Of a stretch of 34,890 nucleotides of DNA, positions 1 through 6,986 are shown in pieces (within the stretch, counting starts at the first letter, position 1; each line of letters starts with the position of its first letter). Origin of the DNA: an uncultured Prevotella sp. (lineage in GTDB: Bacteria; Bacteroidota; Bacteroidia; Bacteroidales; Bacteroidaceae); NCBI GenBank assembly GCA_944320255.1, contig CALUGU010000023.1, forward strand, positions 1 through 34,890, written 5' to 3'. The translations under genes were made by a program, and so were the position numbers. Below the pieces are notes generated by a model. It saw only the letters and a program-made list of their open reading frames with translations. It was not told the origin of the DNA and did not search any database.

Positions 1-45
1 ATTATAAAAATATCCCGTTACTTCTATACTTTTATCGGCACAATT

Positions 46-358
46 TCTCTGTCAGCTGTCAGTTTTAGCCATAAACCGGTGATTATCAATCATTTAACGG
101 CTGACAGACGGGCTGACAGCTGTTTTTCTCCGTCAGTCCGTCAACTTGCAAATGATTGCAAACACGGTGTAAGACGGACTGACAGTTGTTTTTATCTGTC
201 AGTCCATCATATTATATTTAAGCCTGCCTGTTGGTGGAGGCTTGACTGACAGTTGTTTTTATCTGTCAGCCCATCTGTCAGCCCACAACAATCTGTCCGT
301 CAAGCTTTTACGTCGGAAACTGACAGATGACAGATGACAGATAAAAAGGAATTTCCGT
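46..358. repeat. CTGACAG-rich repeat block, copy A
   Basis: About eleven CTGACAG or CTGTCAG heptamers occur here, many arranged as small hairpins such as CTGACAG, a T-rich loop and CTGTCAG (near 180-206 and 245-270). Both ends of the block recur at 1890-2053, but about 130 bp of the middle is missing there. The function is unknown. Protein-binding iterations or a non-autonomous element are both possible. Confidence 0.7.
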
Positions 359-599
359 TCCCGTTACGTTCCCGCAGATTTGCAATCCGCAGGAACGGGT
401 AAATCTGCAAAATCACGGCGTCGAAGACGTCGAACGATTCTTAACCGCGGGTGGAGCGAAGCGTAACCTGCGGAAGGCCACGAATATATAACATCGTCCT
501 CGAAGAGGGCGAACAATAAACGGCTGTTGAACCTCTTCGAGGCCCGGTGAGGTTGTCCGTTCCTGCGGATTTCAAAGACGAGGATACGAGGTGATTACT

Positions 600-835
600 A
601 ACCTGCGGGAACAGACGGCAAACGAAGCGGCAAAAGACGGCTTTTCACCGTGTGGTTTGCGGTCTTTTGCAATGCGAAAGACCGTATATCTAATTATTAT
701 AAATGGCCAAATGTATCGTCACAATGTCACAACACGCCGTAACGCACTGTAAACCAAACCATTGCGGCGTGACATTTGAGCCTGTCCCAACGTCACCAAT
801 ATCACACTGCCGTTCCTGATCCGTTCCTGCGGATT
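600..835 (-). repeat. Dispersed ~235-bp element, copy 1 (inverted relative to copies 2 and 3)
   Basis: The reverse complement of this stretch closely matches 2100-2335 and, more loosely, 16040-16320. Shared landmarks are a pair of GTGACA/TGTCAC motifs, a TTTACAGTGCGTT-like core, a short hairpin with stem ACGGC/GCCGT, and a REP-like 'CCTGCGGATTTGC' edge. No stable reading frame is shared, so it is treated as a non-coding repeat. Confidence 0.7.
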
Positions 836-895
836 TGCCGTGAGAATTTTCAAAAATGAAATTCAAGAGGTTATAACAAAATTGCGAACCATCGC

Positions 896-1578
896 CCTTG
901 TAGGGACATAATTCATTATGTCCGCACGTTTCGTAAGAAACGTATTTCGCTGGCATTCAGATGTTTATACGCCCCTCCGTGGCGTGCGGACATAATAAAT
1001 TATGTCCCTACAAGGTCGGTGTTTTGCATTGTTTTAATATGTATCTTTTATTTTATTCTCATCCAAAAGGTTTGCGGATGAATCGAATATTTCAAATATC
1101 GTAGGCGTTATTTATTGTTTTTTTATTATATGGATGTTCGCATTTTGCTAACATCTGCGTGTAGAGGGTGTATCAAAATACGTTGACACCCCTTGTAGAG
1201 GCATAATTTATTATGCCCGCACGTTTCGTAAGAAACGTATTTCGCTGGCATTCAGATGTTTATACGCCCCTCCGTGGCGTGCGGACATAATAAATTATGT
1301 CCCTACAAGAGCAGCATTTTGCATTGTTTTAATATGTGTCTTTTATTTTATTCTCATCCAAAAGGTTTGCTGATGAATCGAATATTTCAAATATCGTAGG
1401 CATTATTTATTGTTTTTTATTATATGGATGTTCGCATTTTGCTAACACCTGCGTGTAGAGGGTGTATCAAAATACGTTGACACCCCTTGTAGGGGCATAA
1501 TTTATTATGCCCGCACGTTTCGTAAGAAACGTATTTCGCTGGCATACAGATGCTTATACGTCCCTCTGTGGCGTGCAA
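896..1578. repeat. 295-bp tandem repeat, 2.3 units, each headed by a palindromic element
   Basis: Units begin at 896, 1191 and 1485, so the period is 294-295 bp. The third is truncated near 1578. Each unit starts with about 120 bp bounded by long imperfect terminal inverted repeats (CCTTGTAGGGACATAATTCA-like on the left and its complement on the right), with a central hairpin CGTTTCGTAAGAAACG. The rest is AT-rich spacer. This looks like a MITE- or BIME-like element duplicated in tandem together with its flank. Confidence 0.8.
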
Positions 1579-1661
1579 GGGATGTTCCCCTGTTTTGATG
1601 ATCCCCCTCAAGGGCGGTGTCCGCGTTTTTTGAGCCTCCTGTCCGTCCCCTTATAGTTGGG

Positions 1662-1683
1662 GAGACGCAAAATTTTGCGTCTC
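1662..1683. repeat. Perfect 22-bp palindrome (GAGACGCAAAA type)
   Basis: GAGACGCAAAA is followed at once by its exact reverse complement. A related hairpin with arms AGACGCAA and TTGCGTCT lies at 31600-31619, so this is a dispersed palindrome family. Confidence 0.75.
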
Positions 1684-1889
1684 TACACAGTATGCTTGGC
1701 AAATTGCGGATGTTCATTTTGTATAGTAAAGCCCATGCAGCTGGCTACAATGTGAATCTTGTTCCCATATTGCCCCGTGCAGCTTCACTTACGCAAAGAT
1801 AGGGATAAATTTTTATCCCTGCAATTTTTTTTGATTGAATTAATGCGTAATGTTTTTACGAAAGACGGAGTAAGATCAGCTCAATTTCT

Positions 1890-2053
1890 CCATCAGCTGT
1901 CAGTTTTGGTCGTAAACCAGTGATAATCAACCGTTTAGCGGCTGACAGACGGGCTGACAGCTGTTTTTCTCCGTCAGCCCCTCTGTCAGTTCACAACAAT
2001 CTGTCCGTCAAGTCTTTACGTCGGAAACTGACAGATGACAGATAAAAAAGGAT
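1890..2053. repeat. CTGACAG-rich repeat block, copy B
   Basis: This is a shortened direct copy of the block at 46-358. The left part (about 90 bp) matches 46-138 with scattered substitutions. The right part (from 'ACAACAATCTGTCCGTC' to 'GACAGATAAAA') matches about 286-346. It lies next to a copy of the dispersed ~235-bp element, as copy A does, but with the relative orientation flipped. Confidence 0.7.
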
Positions 2054-2099
2054 TTCAGTTCCGCCAGTTTTCTCGGATTGCAAAATCCGCAGGAACAGG

Positions 2100-2335
2100 G
2101 TGCGCAGGAAACGGAAGGTAACGGGAGCGGCAGTGTGATATTTGTGACGGAGGAACAGGCTCGAATGTCACGCCGCAACTACTTGGTTTACAGTGCGTTG
2201 CTGCGTGCTGTGACATTGTGACAATGCATTGGCCGTTCATAATAATTTCGATATATGGCCTTTTGCATAGCAAAAGACCGCAAACCACACGGCGAAAAGC
2301 CGTCTTTTGTCGCGTCATTTGCCGTCCGTTCTTGC
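2100..2335 (+). repeat. Dispersed ~235-bp element, copy 2
   Basis: It is the reverse complement of most of 600-835 and lies in the same orientation as 16040-16320. It contains the hairpin ACGGCGAAAAGCCGT and the GTGACATTGTGACA motif. Copies 1 and 2 together bracket the tandem repeat at 896-1578 as a large inverted pair. Confidence 0.7.
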
Positions 2336-2346
2336 GGCAGGAATGG

Positions 2347-2425
2347 AAGTTATCAGTAGTTAACAGGAGTTAGGCTCGTTTCACTCGCCGGAGTTAATGG
2401 ACAATACCCTATGTTGCAACAACTT
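2347..2425 (-). repeat. ~80-bp dispersed repeat shared with 31638-31718
   Basis: The reverse complement runs from AAGTTGTTG through GGTATTGTCC, TTAACTCCGGCGAGTG and AACGAGCCTAACTCC to CTGATAACT. The same landmarks, in the same order and spacing, occur on the plus strand at 31638-31718. Confidence 0.7.
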
Positions 2426-2561
2426 AGCATTTGTCGGTTAACCCCATTTCCTCAGATTGCAAATTCGCAGGAACAGGGGGAACGGATACGTATGCCGGGA
2501 CTCATCATTCCTTTTTTCTGAAAAATCACAGCTTTTTCTTTTTTACCTTCAATTAATTTTA

Positions 2562-2569
2562 TATTTTTG
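2562..2569 (+). promoter_or_regulatory. Bacteroidota-type -7 box
   Basis: TATTTTTG fits the TAnnTTTG box of the primary Bacteroidota sigma factor. No clear TTTG is found 20 bp upstream, so support is partial. It would start a transcript near 2575, running through the leader into the genes at 2952 and beyond. Confidence 0.5.
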
Positions 2570-2575
2570 CAATGT

Positions 2576-2881
2576 CCTTCGGCAGAAGCCGCGTCAGCGG
2601 CGGGCGGGGGATATATATAAAGAAAGCGTTTACTTGGCGCTTTGTGCTTGACACTCTGAAATCTCGCAAATTTCCAAGTCTGGTCAAGAACATTGCAACA
2701 GTAGATGTCTATGGGTGTATATTGTACAGCCCTCATTGGCGTTTGCCGCTTTGGCACTGCGCCCAATGTCGGCGTATATACATACACGGCGTGGGCTTCT
2801 GTGTTGCTCGTTCTATCAGACTGGGCAATGCGAGAGCCTCGGAGTGTGGGACGGGTGACGGGTAAAGTTCCCACGCTTTTT
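2576..2881 (+). ncRNA. Putative structured leader RNA or small RNA ending in an intrinsic terminator
   Basis: This roughly 300-nt stretch lies between a TAnnTTTG box and a terminator, and precedes an operon by 70 nt. Visible hairpins include GCCGC/GCGGC near 2587-2600, CTTGAC (2647-2652) with GTCAAG (2683-2688), and CATTGG (2734-2739) with CCAATG (2763-2768). Open frames in three or more frames overlap it, including a 97-residue one at 2572-2865. None has a signal peptide, a domain or a good ribosome-binding site, so I read it as RNA rather than protein. It could be a cis-acting attenuator or a free small RNA. The identity is inferred. Confidence 0.4.
2843..2881 (+). terminator. Intrinsic terminator or attenuator
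   Basis: AGTGTGGGA (2843-2851) pairs with TCCCACGCT (2869-2877) in a 9-bp stem with one G-U pair, followed by a run of Ts to 2881. It lies upstream of the coding region, so it would end a short transcript or attenuate the operon. Confidence 0.6.
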
Positions 2882-2951
2882 GCGTATATATCAGCCACAA
2901 TCTTATTTTATTAACGCCTCGATTGGGAATAAAGGCAAAAAACGTAAAATC

Positions 2952-3251
2952 ATGTTACCTGATGAAGACTTAATCAAGAAAAAGTTGACGAAGCTTATTA
3001 AAGTTTCATTCAAGTCAAGACAGCCAGATGTTATGGCTGTAAAGTGTTTGGACGCATCAATAGAACGTGTGATGCGAGGGGATTATGGAGAATGCAATTA
3101 TAAAGTTGAAGGTTTCGGCCGATTTGTCTATTACTTAAAGGGAACTGGTAACTTTATGGAAAAAGAGAATGTTACATTTGATGCATACATTAAAGTTGAA
3201 AATGATAACATTATGGGATTTGAAAGAAATATAATTAACTTAAAGGATTAA
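2952..3251 (+). CDS. Small hypothetical protein, 99 residues
   Basis: I do not recognise a family. The frame could open earlier, but the ATG at 2952 lies beyond the terminator-like hairpin and gives a compact 99-residue protein. The N-terminal half is basic (several Lys around 'LIKKKLTKLIKVSFKSR', residues 7-23). The second half has alternating residues suggesting beta strands ('GFGRFVYYLKGTG', then 'VTFDAYIKVEND'). There is no signal peptide, membrane segment or cysteine cluster, so it is probably cytoplasmic. It ends only 5 bp before the BspA-like gene and shares its AT-rich composition, so the two are probably cotranscribed and may have been acquired together. No function is proposed. Confidence 0.6.
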   Translation: MLPDEDLIKKKLTKLIKVSFKSRQPDVMAVKCLDASIERVMRGDYGECNYKVEGFGRFVYYLKGTGNFMEKENVTFDAYIKVENDNIMGFERNIINLKD

Positions 3252-3256
3252 TAATC

Positions 3257-4150
3257 ATGGAGAAATTTCAAGGTCTTTATTATTCCGTTATGTCAGGAGA
3301 AGACAGAACTGCGGAGGTAGTTGAAGGGAATATGCAATATGATTATACAACAGAAATTGTGGCTGTCCCGGAAAAAGCGATATGTAATGGCAAGACCTAT
3401 AAAGTGACGTCTATAGGTGCTAACGCATTTAGGCGTTTTGGCTGTTTGAAGAGCATAGAGATACCGAAAACCGTAACAGAGATAGCAGGGTCGTCTTTTG
3501 GGGAATGTCGCAACCTTGATGAGATTAAGGTTTCAGAAAGAAATAAAGATTTTGTATCAATAGATGGAAGCCTTTATTCAAAAGATGTAACATCTTTATA
3601 CTGCTGTTGTCCAAGGGATATAACATCTATCAGCATTCAGAGTCCCGTGACTACCATAGGCGAATATGCGTTTGCAGGTTGTAGTGACTTGACACGTGTG
3701 ACGCTTGGTAATTCTGTAACATGGATAGGCTATAACGCATTTTATGGTTGCAGTGGACTTGAAGAGGTGTATTGCATGATGGAAACGCCAATAGAGTCGG
3801 AAGAACCTATTTTTGCGGATGGGGCGTTGATGAATGCTGTACTGTATGTTCCTAAAGGATGTAAGGAAAAGTACGAAGCCGTGGATCCGTGGCGTAACTT
3901 CTATACGATTAAGGAATTTGATGCTGTTGGCAGCAGTAACGCAAACGTCTCCGACGAACCTTCTGTAACAGTAGAGGACGGCACGATAAAAGTAAAAAAC
4001 ATAGACGGACAAACTGTGAGCATTTATGACGTTGCCGGAGGGTTAGTCTTGAGCGTCAAGGCTGATGGTAGCAGCATTGGAATGGTCTTGCCAGACAATG
4101 GCGTGTATGTAGTAAAAGTAAATGATACGGAAACAAGAATCAATTTGTAA
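3257..4150 (+). CDS. BspA-like leucine-rich repeat (LRR_5) protein with a T9SS-type C-terminal tail
   Basis: The 297-residue protein has a short beta-rich N-terminal module (residues 5-50), then BspA/TpLRR-type repeats: 'KVTSIGANAF' at 49-58, 'VTEIAGSSFGECRNLDEI' at 73-90, 'VTTIGEYAFAGCSDL' at 131-145 and 'VTWIGYNAFYGCSGL' at 154-168. A closing module follows ('VLYVPKGCKEKYEA', about 196-208). The last 65 residues ('VSIYDVAGGLVLSV' then 'LPDNGVYVVKVND') resemble a type A sorting domain of type IX secretion. Such proteins are normally exported surface proteins that bind host or bacterial partners. Oddly, no signal peptide precedes the first module: the protein starts at residue 'MEKFQGLYY'. 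A truncated 5' end or a cytoplasmic variant is possible. It is more AT-rich than its neighbours. Confidence 0.85.
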   Translation: MEKFQGLYYSVMSGEDRTAEVVEGNMQYDYTTEIVAVPEKAICNGKTYKVTSIGANAFRRFGCLKSIEIPKTVTEIAGSSFGECRNLDEIKVSERNKDFVSIDGSLYSKDVTSLYCCCPRDITSISIQSPVTTIGEYAFAGCSDLTRVTLGNSVTWIGYNAFYGCSGLEEVYCMMETPIESEEPIFADGALMNAVLYVPKGCKEKYEAVDPWRNFYTIKEFDAVGSSNANVSDEPSVTVEDGTIKVKNIDGQTVSIYDVAGGLVLSVKADGSSIGMVLPDNGVYVVKVNDTETRINL

Positions 4151-4184
4151 TGTAATAAAAAATAATTTAAGGAGAATTAAGATT

Positions 4185-4937
4185 ATGAAAAAGTTAAAGA
4201 TTTTCGGTATGGCAATGCTTGCCATGTTTGCGTGTGTTAATTTTACGGCGTGCAGCGACGATGACGACGACAACGGCGGCGGAGGCGGCGCGGCAGCCGG
4301 AGGCCGTAAGCTGAAAACGATGTACAGGGAAAGCCACGGCGGAAGTAAGTATTACGAGTTTGCCGACGCAAAATGGAACGGCAACAAGCTCATCTCGTTC
4401 ACCGACGGCGACGACGCCCCGGACGAGGAGAACCGCATGACGATAACTTACTCTGACGGCAACAAGGCATTTATTGGCGACTATGAGTTAACGCTGAACG
4501 CCAAGGGCTACGCTGAGACGGCCGACTTCGGCGGCAGTGAATACATCTTCAGCTACAACCAGGCCGGGCAGATGGTGAACTGGGAGAGCGGCGACGGCGA
4601 CGAGTATTGCACAATCAGCTACAACAGCGACGGCGACATCATCAACGCCCGCAGCTCTTACGAGGGCAGCAAGTCGTTCACCTACACCAACGCCGAGGTG
4701 ACAAGTCCGATAGCCAACAAGGGCGGCATAATGATGCTCGGCGACTGGGGCATAATGTGGGACTGGGAATATTATTACTGGTTCGGCATTTACGGCGCAG
4801 CCACGAAGCATCTGCCCGTAAGGGTTGGCGACGCAACGTTCAGCTGGACGCTCGACTCGCAGGGCTACCCCACGCAGTGCGTAGTTGACGACCCGGAGAG
4901 TGAGGGCATAGCTACTTATCACTTTGAGTGGGAATGA
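4185..4937 (+). CDS. Secreted lipoprotein, DUF4595-like
   Basis: The start at 4185 is favoured by an AAGGAG ribosome-binding site at 4169-4174 and by the signal peptide that follows; an upstream in-frame ATG at 4122 lies inside the preceding gene. The 250-residue protein begins MKKLKIFGMAMLAMF and has the lipobox 'FTAC', followed by an Asp-rich stretch and a Gly/Ala-rich linker, typical of Bacteroidales surface lipoproteins. The rest is a run of short beta hairpins ('FTYTN', 'ISYNSDGD', 'YIFSYNQAGQ'), the pattern of the DUF4595 family of outer-membrane-associated lipoproteins. The family call is from pattern and uncertain. The gene starts 34 bp after the LRR gene but is GC-rich, so it may have joined the operon separately. 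Function unknown. Confidence 0.8.
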   Translation: MKKLKIFGMAMLAMFACVNFTACSDDDDDNGGGGGAAAGGRKLKTMYRESHGGSKYYEFADAKWNGNKLISFTDGDDAPDEENRMTITYSDGNKAFIGDYELTLNAKGYAETADFGGSEYIFSYNQAGQMVNWESGDGDEYCTISYNSDGDIINARSSYEGSKSFTYTNAEVTSPIANKGGIMMLGDWGIMWDWEYYYWFGIYGAATKHLPVRVGDATFSWTLDSQGYPTQCVVDDPESEGIATYHFEWE

Positions 4938-4964
4938 TTTTTAGCAGACAAGCGTTTTTTTAGC

Positions 4965-5063
4965 AGACAAGCAGACAAGTGACGAGCAGACGAGGTGATT
5001 TGCCTTGTCTGCTCGTTTGCTTGTTCCTGTAAACTCGTCTGCTCGTCCCTTGTTTGCTTGTCT
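4965..5063. repeat. 30-bp inverted repeat of AGCAGAC/AGACAAG motifs
   Basis: The arms 4965-4994 and 5034-5063 are reverse complements with two mismatches. The middle (about 5003-5025) also carries a partial complementary copy, so alternative pairings are possible. It follows the lipoprotein stop and its right arm covers the -33 box of the next gene. It could act as a terminator for the upstream gene or affect the promoter. Confidence 0.75.
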
Positions 5064-5084
5064 TCTAAAAAATAACTACCTTTG
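5053..5084 (+). promoter_or_regulatory. Bacteroidota promoter for the DMT exporter
   Basis: TTTG (5053-5056) and TACCTTTG (5077-5084) are separated by 20 bp, an excellent match to the TTTG/TAnnTTTG consensus. Transcription should start near 5090, leaving about 25 nt of leader before the ATG at 5115. Confidence 0.8.
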
Positions 5085-5114
5085 CAGCCCGAATTTTAAT
5101 AGTAAAAAAGAGAT

Positions 5115-6035
5115 ATGAGCGCAAAGGTTAAGGGATTTCTTTACGGCGTGGCCACGTCGGTGACGTTCGGCCTGATACCGCTGTTCACGCTGCCGCTGAT
5201 GCAGAAGGGGCTGGCGTCAGACTCGATATTGTTTTACCGCTTCGTCACGGCCACGGCTGCGCTGGGGCTGATGATGGCGGTGAAGAAGGAGAGTTTCAAG
5301 GTGGCGTGGCGCGACTTGCCGGTGATTATCGTGCTGGCTGTGTTTTACACGGCGTCGTCGCTGTTCCTGCTTTACTGTTACGAGGTGATGGGCGCGGGCG
5401 TCGCCACTACGCTGCACTTCACTTACCCCGTGTTCGTCACCCTGCTGATGCTCCTGCTGTTCAGGGAGCGGGCGTCGTGGGTAACGTGGACGGCCGTCGC
5501 GCTGGCCATCGGCGGCGTGGCCAAGTTGTCGCTCAATGGCACGGAACTGAAGCTCGACCCCGCAGGCGTGGGCATCGTGCTGCTCTCCGCCGTGGGCTAT
5601 GCCAGCTATATAATAGCGGTGAACAAGTCGCGCGTCAGGGACATGCACAGCCGCAAGCTGGCGTTTTACGTCTTCGTGTTCACGGCGTTGATTTTCGGCG
5701 TTAAGAATTGGATGGAGGACGGCGTACAGCCTTTGCCCGACGCCGTGTCGGCAGTCAACGTGGTGCTGCTGGCCGTGGCTCCGACCGTCATCTCAAACAT
5801 CACGTTGCTGCTGGCCGTGCGCAACATCGGCGGCACGCTGACGTCGATACTCGGCGCGCTTGAGCCTGTCACGGCGGTGTGCATCGGCGCGTTGGTGTTC
5901 GGCGAGGCGTTCACCGCAAGCGAGGCCGTCGGCATTGCGCTCATCCTGACCGCCGTGGTGCTCGTAATCTTGAACCGCAGCATAAAAGAGAATGTCTCGG
6001 TGGTGCTGAAAAGGATAAGGCCGAGACATTCATAA
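5115..6035 (+). CDS. DMT superfamily (EamA-type) inner-membrane transporter
   Basis: The 306-residue hydrophobic protein shows about ten membrane segments arranged as two EamA halves (roughly residues 5-140 and 150-290). The first half carries the typical 'LASDSILFYRF' and 'GAGVATTLHFTYPVFVTLL' signatures. The second ends with 'GTLTSILGALEPVTAVCIGALVFGE'-like residues, the signature seen at the end of EamA repeats. Proteins of this superfamily usually export small metabolites or amino acids; the substrate cannot be read from the sequence. The ATG at 5115 follows a purine-rich AAAAAGAGA site. The gene has its own promoter, stands alone on this strand, and converges with the pgeF-like gene across a large hairpin. 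Confidence 0.9.
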   Translation: MSAKVKGFLYGVATSVTFGLIPLFTLPLMQKGLASDSILFYRFVTATAALGLMMAVKKESFKVAWRDLPVIIVLAVFYTASSLFLLYCYEVMGAGVATTLHFTYPVFVTLLMLLLFRERASWVTWTAVALAIGGVAKLSLNGTELKLDPAGVGIVLLSAVGYASYIIAVNKSRVRDMHSRKLAFYVFVFTALIFGVKNWMEDGVQPLPDAVSAVNVVLLAVAPTVISNITLLLAVRNIGGTLTSILGALEPVTAVCIGALVFGEAFTASEAVGIALILTAVVLVILNRSIKENVSVVLKRIRPRHS

Positions 6036-6063
6036 TGCGAAACGCATTATGAATGTAATTAAA

Positions 6064-6224
6064 AATTAACAATTAAAAATTAAACATCGTGGTTAATTAA
6101 GCATCGTGTCGAATGTAATTGTTGTGAGCAAAAAAACGTATGTAGTGTTGTTTAATTTTTAATTGTTAATTTCACGGGCGCAATGCTGGCGTAACAATGG
6201 TTACGCCAGCATTGCGCCCGTGAA
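6064..6224. repeat. Two adjacent long perfect inverted repeats between convergent genes
   Basis: The outer pair (22 bp, 6064-6085 and 6150-6171) is AT-rich. The inner pair (25 bp, 6171-6195 and 6200-6224, 4-nt loop AATG) is GC-rich and perfect. The right arm of the inner pair is the last part of the pgeF-like coding sequence including its stop codon, so the left arm is an inverted copy of a coding end. It probably works as a bidirectional terminator for the two convergent genes. Confidence 0.85.
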
Positions 6225-6986
6225 TATTCTTCCCGACTGCGCGCCGAGGCGGCGTGCGGAGAAATAGTCGTTATAGTCTGTGTATGTGCAGACGGCGGAC
6301 ACTTGGATGTTGCCGGGCGCGACGCCGAGAGCAGTTAGTTGCAGGCGGTTGCACTCCTTCAAGTCGATGTGCCATTTGGCTTCGCGGCGGCTGATAGACT
6401 CCATATTGAAGCCGGCGGCGGCGAAATGGTCGTAAACCTCGTCGCCCACCTCGAAAGCGTCGAGCGATATGCCCGGCCCGATGACGGCGCGCAACGCTTC
6501 GGGGCGCGTGCCGTAGGCGAGGCCCATCTCTGCGACGGCTTTTGCGGCTATGCGCGCCGCCGTGCCACGCCATCCCGCGTGAACGGCTGCCACGGCGTGG
6601 TGCTCCGTGTCATAAAGGATAATGGGAATGCAGTCGGCCGTTGACACGCCAATACAAACGCCCGGCACGTCGGTGAGCAGGGCGTCAACGCCTTCAAGAA
6701 CCATCCTCTGCGTAGTTTTGCCGAGAGAAAGGAAGTCACGCGAGATGAGCCTCGTCTCCGTGCCGTGGGTTTGGTGGGGCATTATGATGTTCGCCTTGTC
6801 CACGCCAAGCTCACCGGCCAGCAGGTCGAGGTTATGCCCTATGCACGCCTCGTCGTCGCCGCAATAGCGGTTGATGTTGAAGCCACCGTAAACGCCGTGG
6901 CTGAAGCCCCCGTGGCGTGTGGTGCTGAAGGCCGTCACAGAGGGGGCAATGTCGTGATAAGCTATTGTGGCAGTGTCAGATTTCAT
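6201..6986 (-). CDS. pgeF: Multicopper-oxidase-like (YfiH/PgeF family) protein
   Basis: The 261-residue protein matches the laccase-domain YfiH/PgeF/LACC1 family by its core '[12 protein letters not shown]', then '[10 protein letters not shown]', and '[21 protein letters not shown]'. The conserved Cys of 'ADC' and His of 'HAGWRG' are the metal-site residues, together with an earlier His in 'HQTHGT'. Family members act as purine nucleoside phosphorylase or adenosine deaminase-like enzymes, and E. coli PgeF edits peptidoglycan precursors; which applies here is not visible. A longer frame begins at 7040, but the ATG at 6986 overlaps the obg stop by only 11 nt (ATGAAATCTGA), the usual sign of translational coupling, and the extra N-terminal residues look unlike the family. 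It is the last gene of the hpt-adk-obg-pgeF cluster. Confidence 0.88.
   Translation of the reverse strand: MKSDTATIAYHDIAPSVTAFSTTRHGGFSHGVYGGFNINRYCGDDEACIGHNLDLLAGELGVDKANIIMPHQTHGTETRLISRDFLSLGKTTQRMVLEGVDALLTDVPGVCIGVSTADCIPIILYDTEHHAVAAVHAGWRGTAARIAAKAVAEMGLAYGTRPEALRAVIGPGISLDAFEVGDEVYDHFAAAGFNMESISRREAKWHIDLKECNRLQLTALGVAPGNIQVSAVCTYTDYNDYFSARRLGAQSGRIFTGAMLA

Larger units (their letters stand above)
1..2561. other. Long repeat-rich non-coding region
   Basis: No convincing gene is seen in this 2.5 kb. Short open frames exist, but they lie inside repeats and overlap in several frames. It holds CTGACAG/CTGTCAG-rich blocks (46-358, 1890-2053), a dispersed element in two opposite orientations (600-835, 2100-2335), a 295-bp tandem repeat (896-1578), a perfect palindrome (1662-1683), REP-like palindromes near 367-397, 2072-2098 and 2450-2478, and a block shared with 31638-31718. 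The stretch 418-560 contains further small hairpins, for example CCGCGGGT at 445-452 against AACCTGCGG at 465-473, and may be another dispersed element. No transposase, tRNA or rRNA is visible. Confidence 0.75.

Noticed and set aside
46-358. Plasmid-type iteron origin
   Set aside because: Heptamers are dense but in both orientations, with no replication gene nearby, and the window ends in a chromosomal rRNA operon.
690-1802. Several short frames giving similar Cys-rich peptides
   Set aside because: They repeat because they lie in the tandem and dispersed repeats and are frame-shifted between copies.
2572-2865. 97-residue plus-strand frame in the leader as a real gene
   Set aside because: It starts within a few bases of the predicted transcript start and spans the hairpins and part of the terminator; other frames over the same bases are open too. 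An RNA reading is preferred, though not proven.
2452-2898. 148-residue minus-strand frame over the leader region
   Set aside because: It covers the promoter and terminator of the opposite strand and has no recognisable domain or ribosome-binding site.
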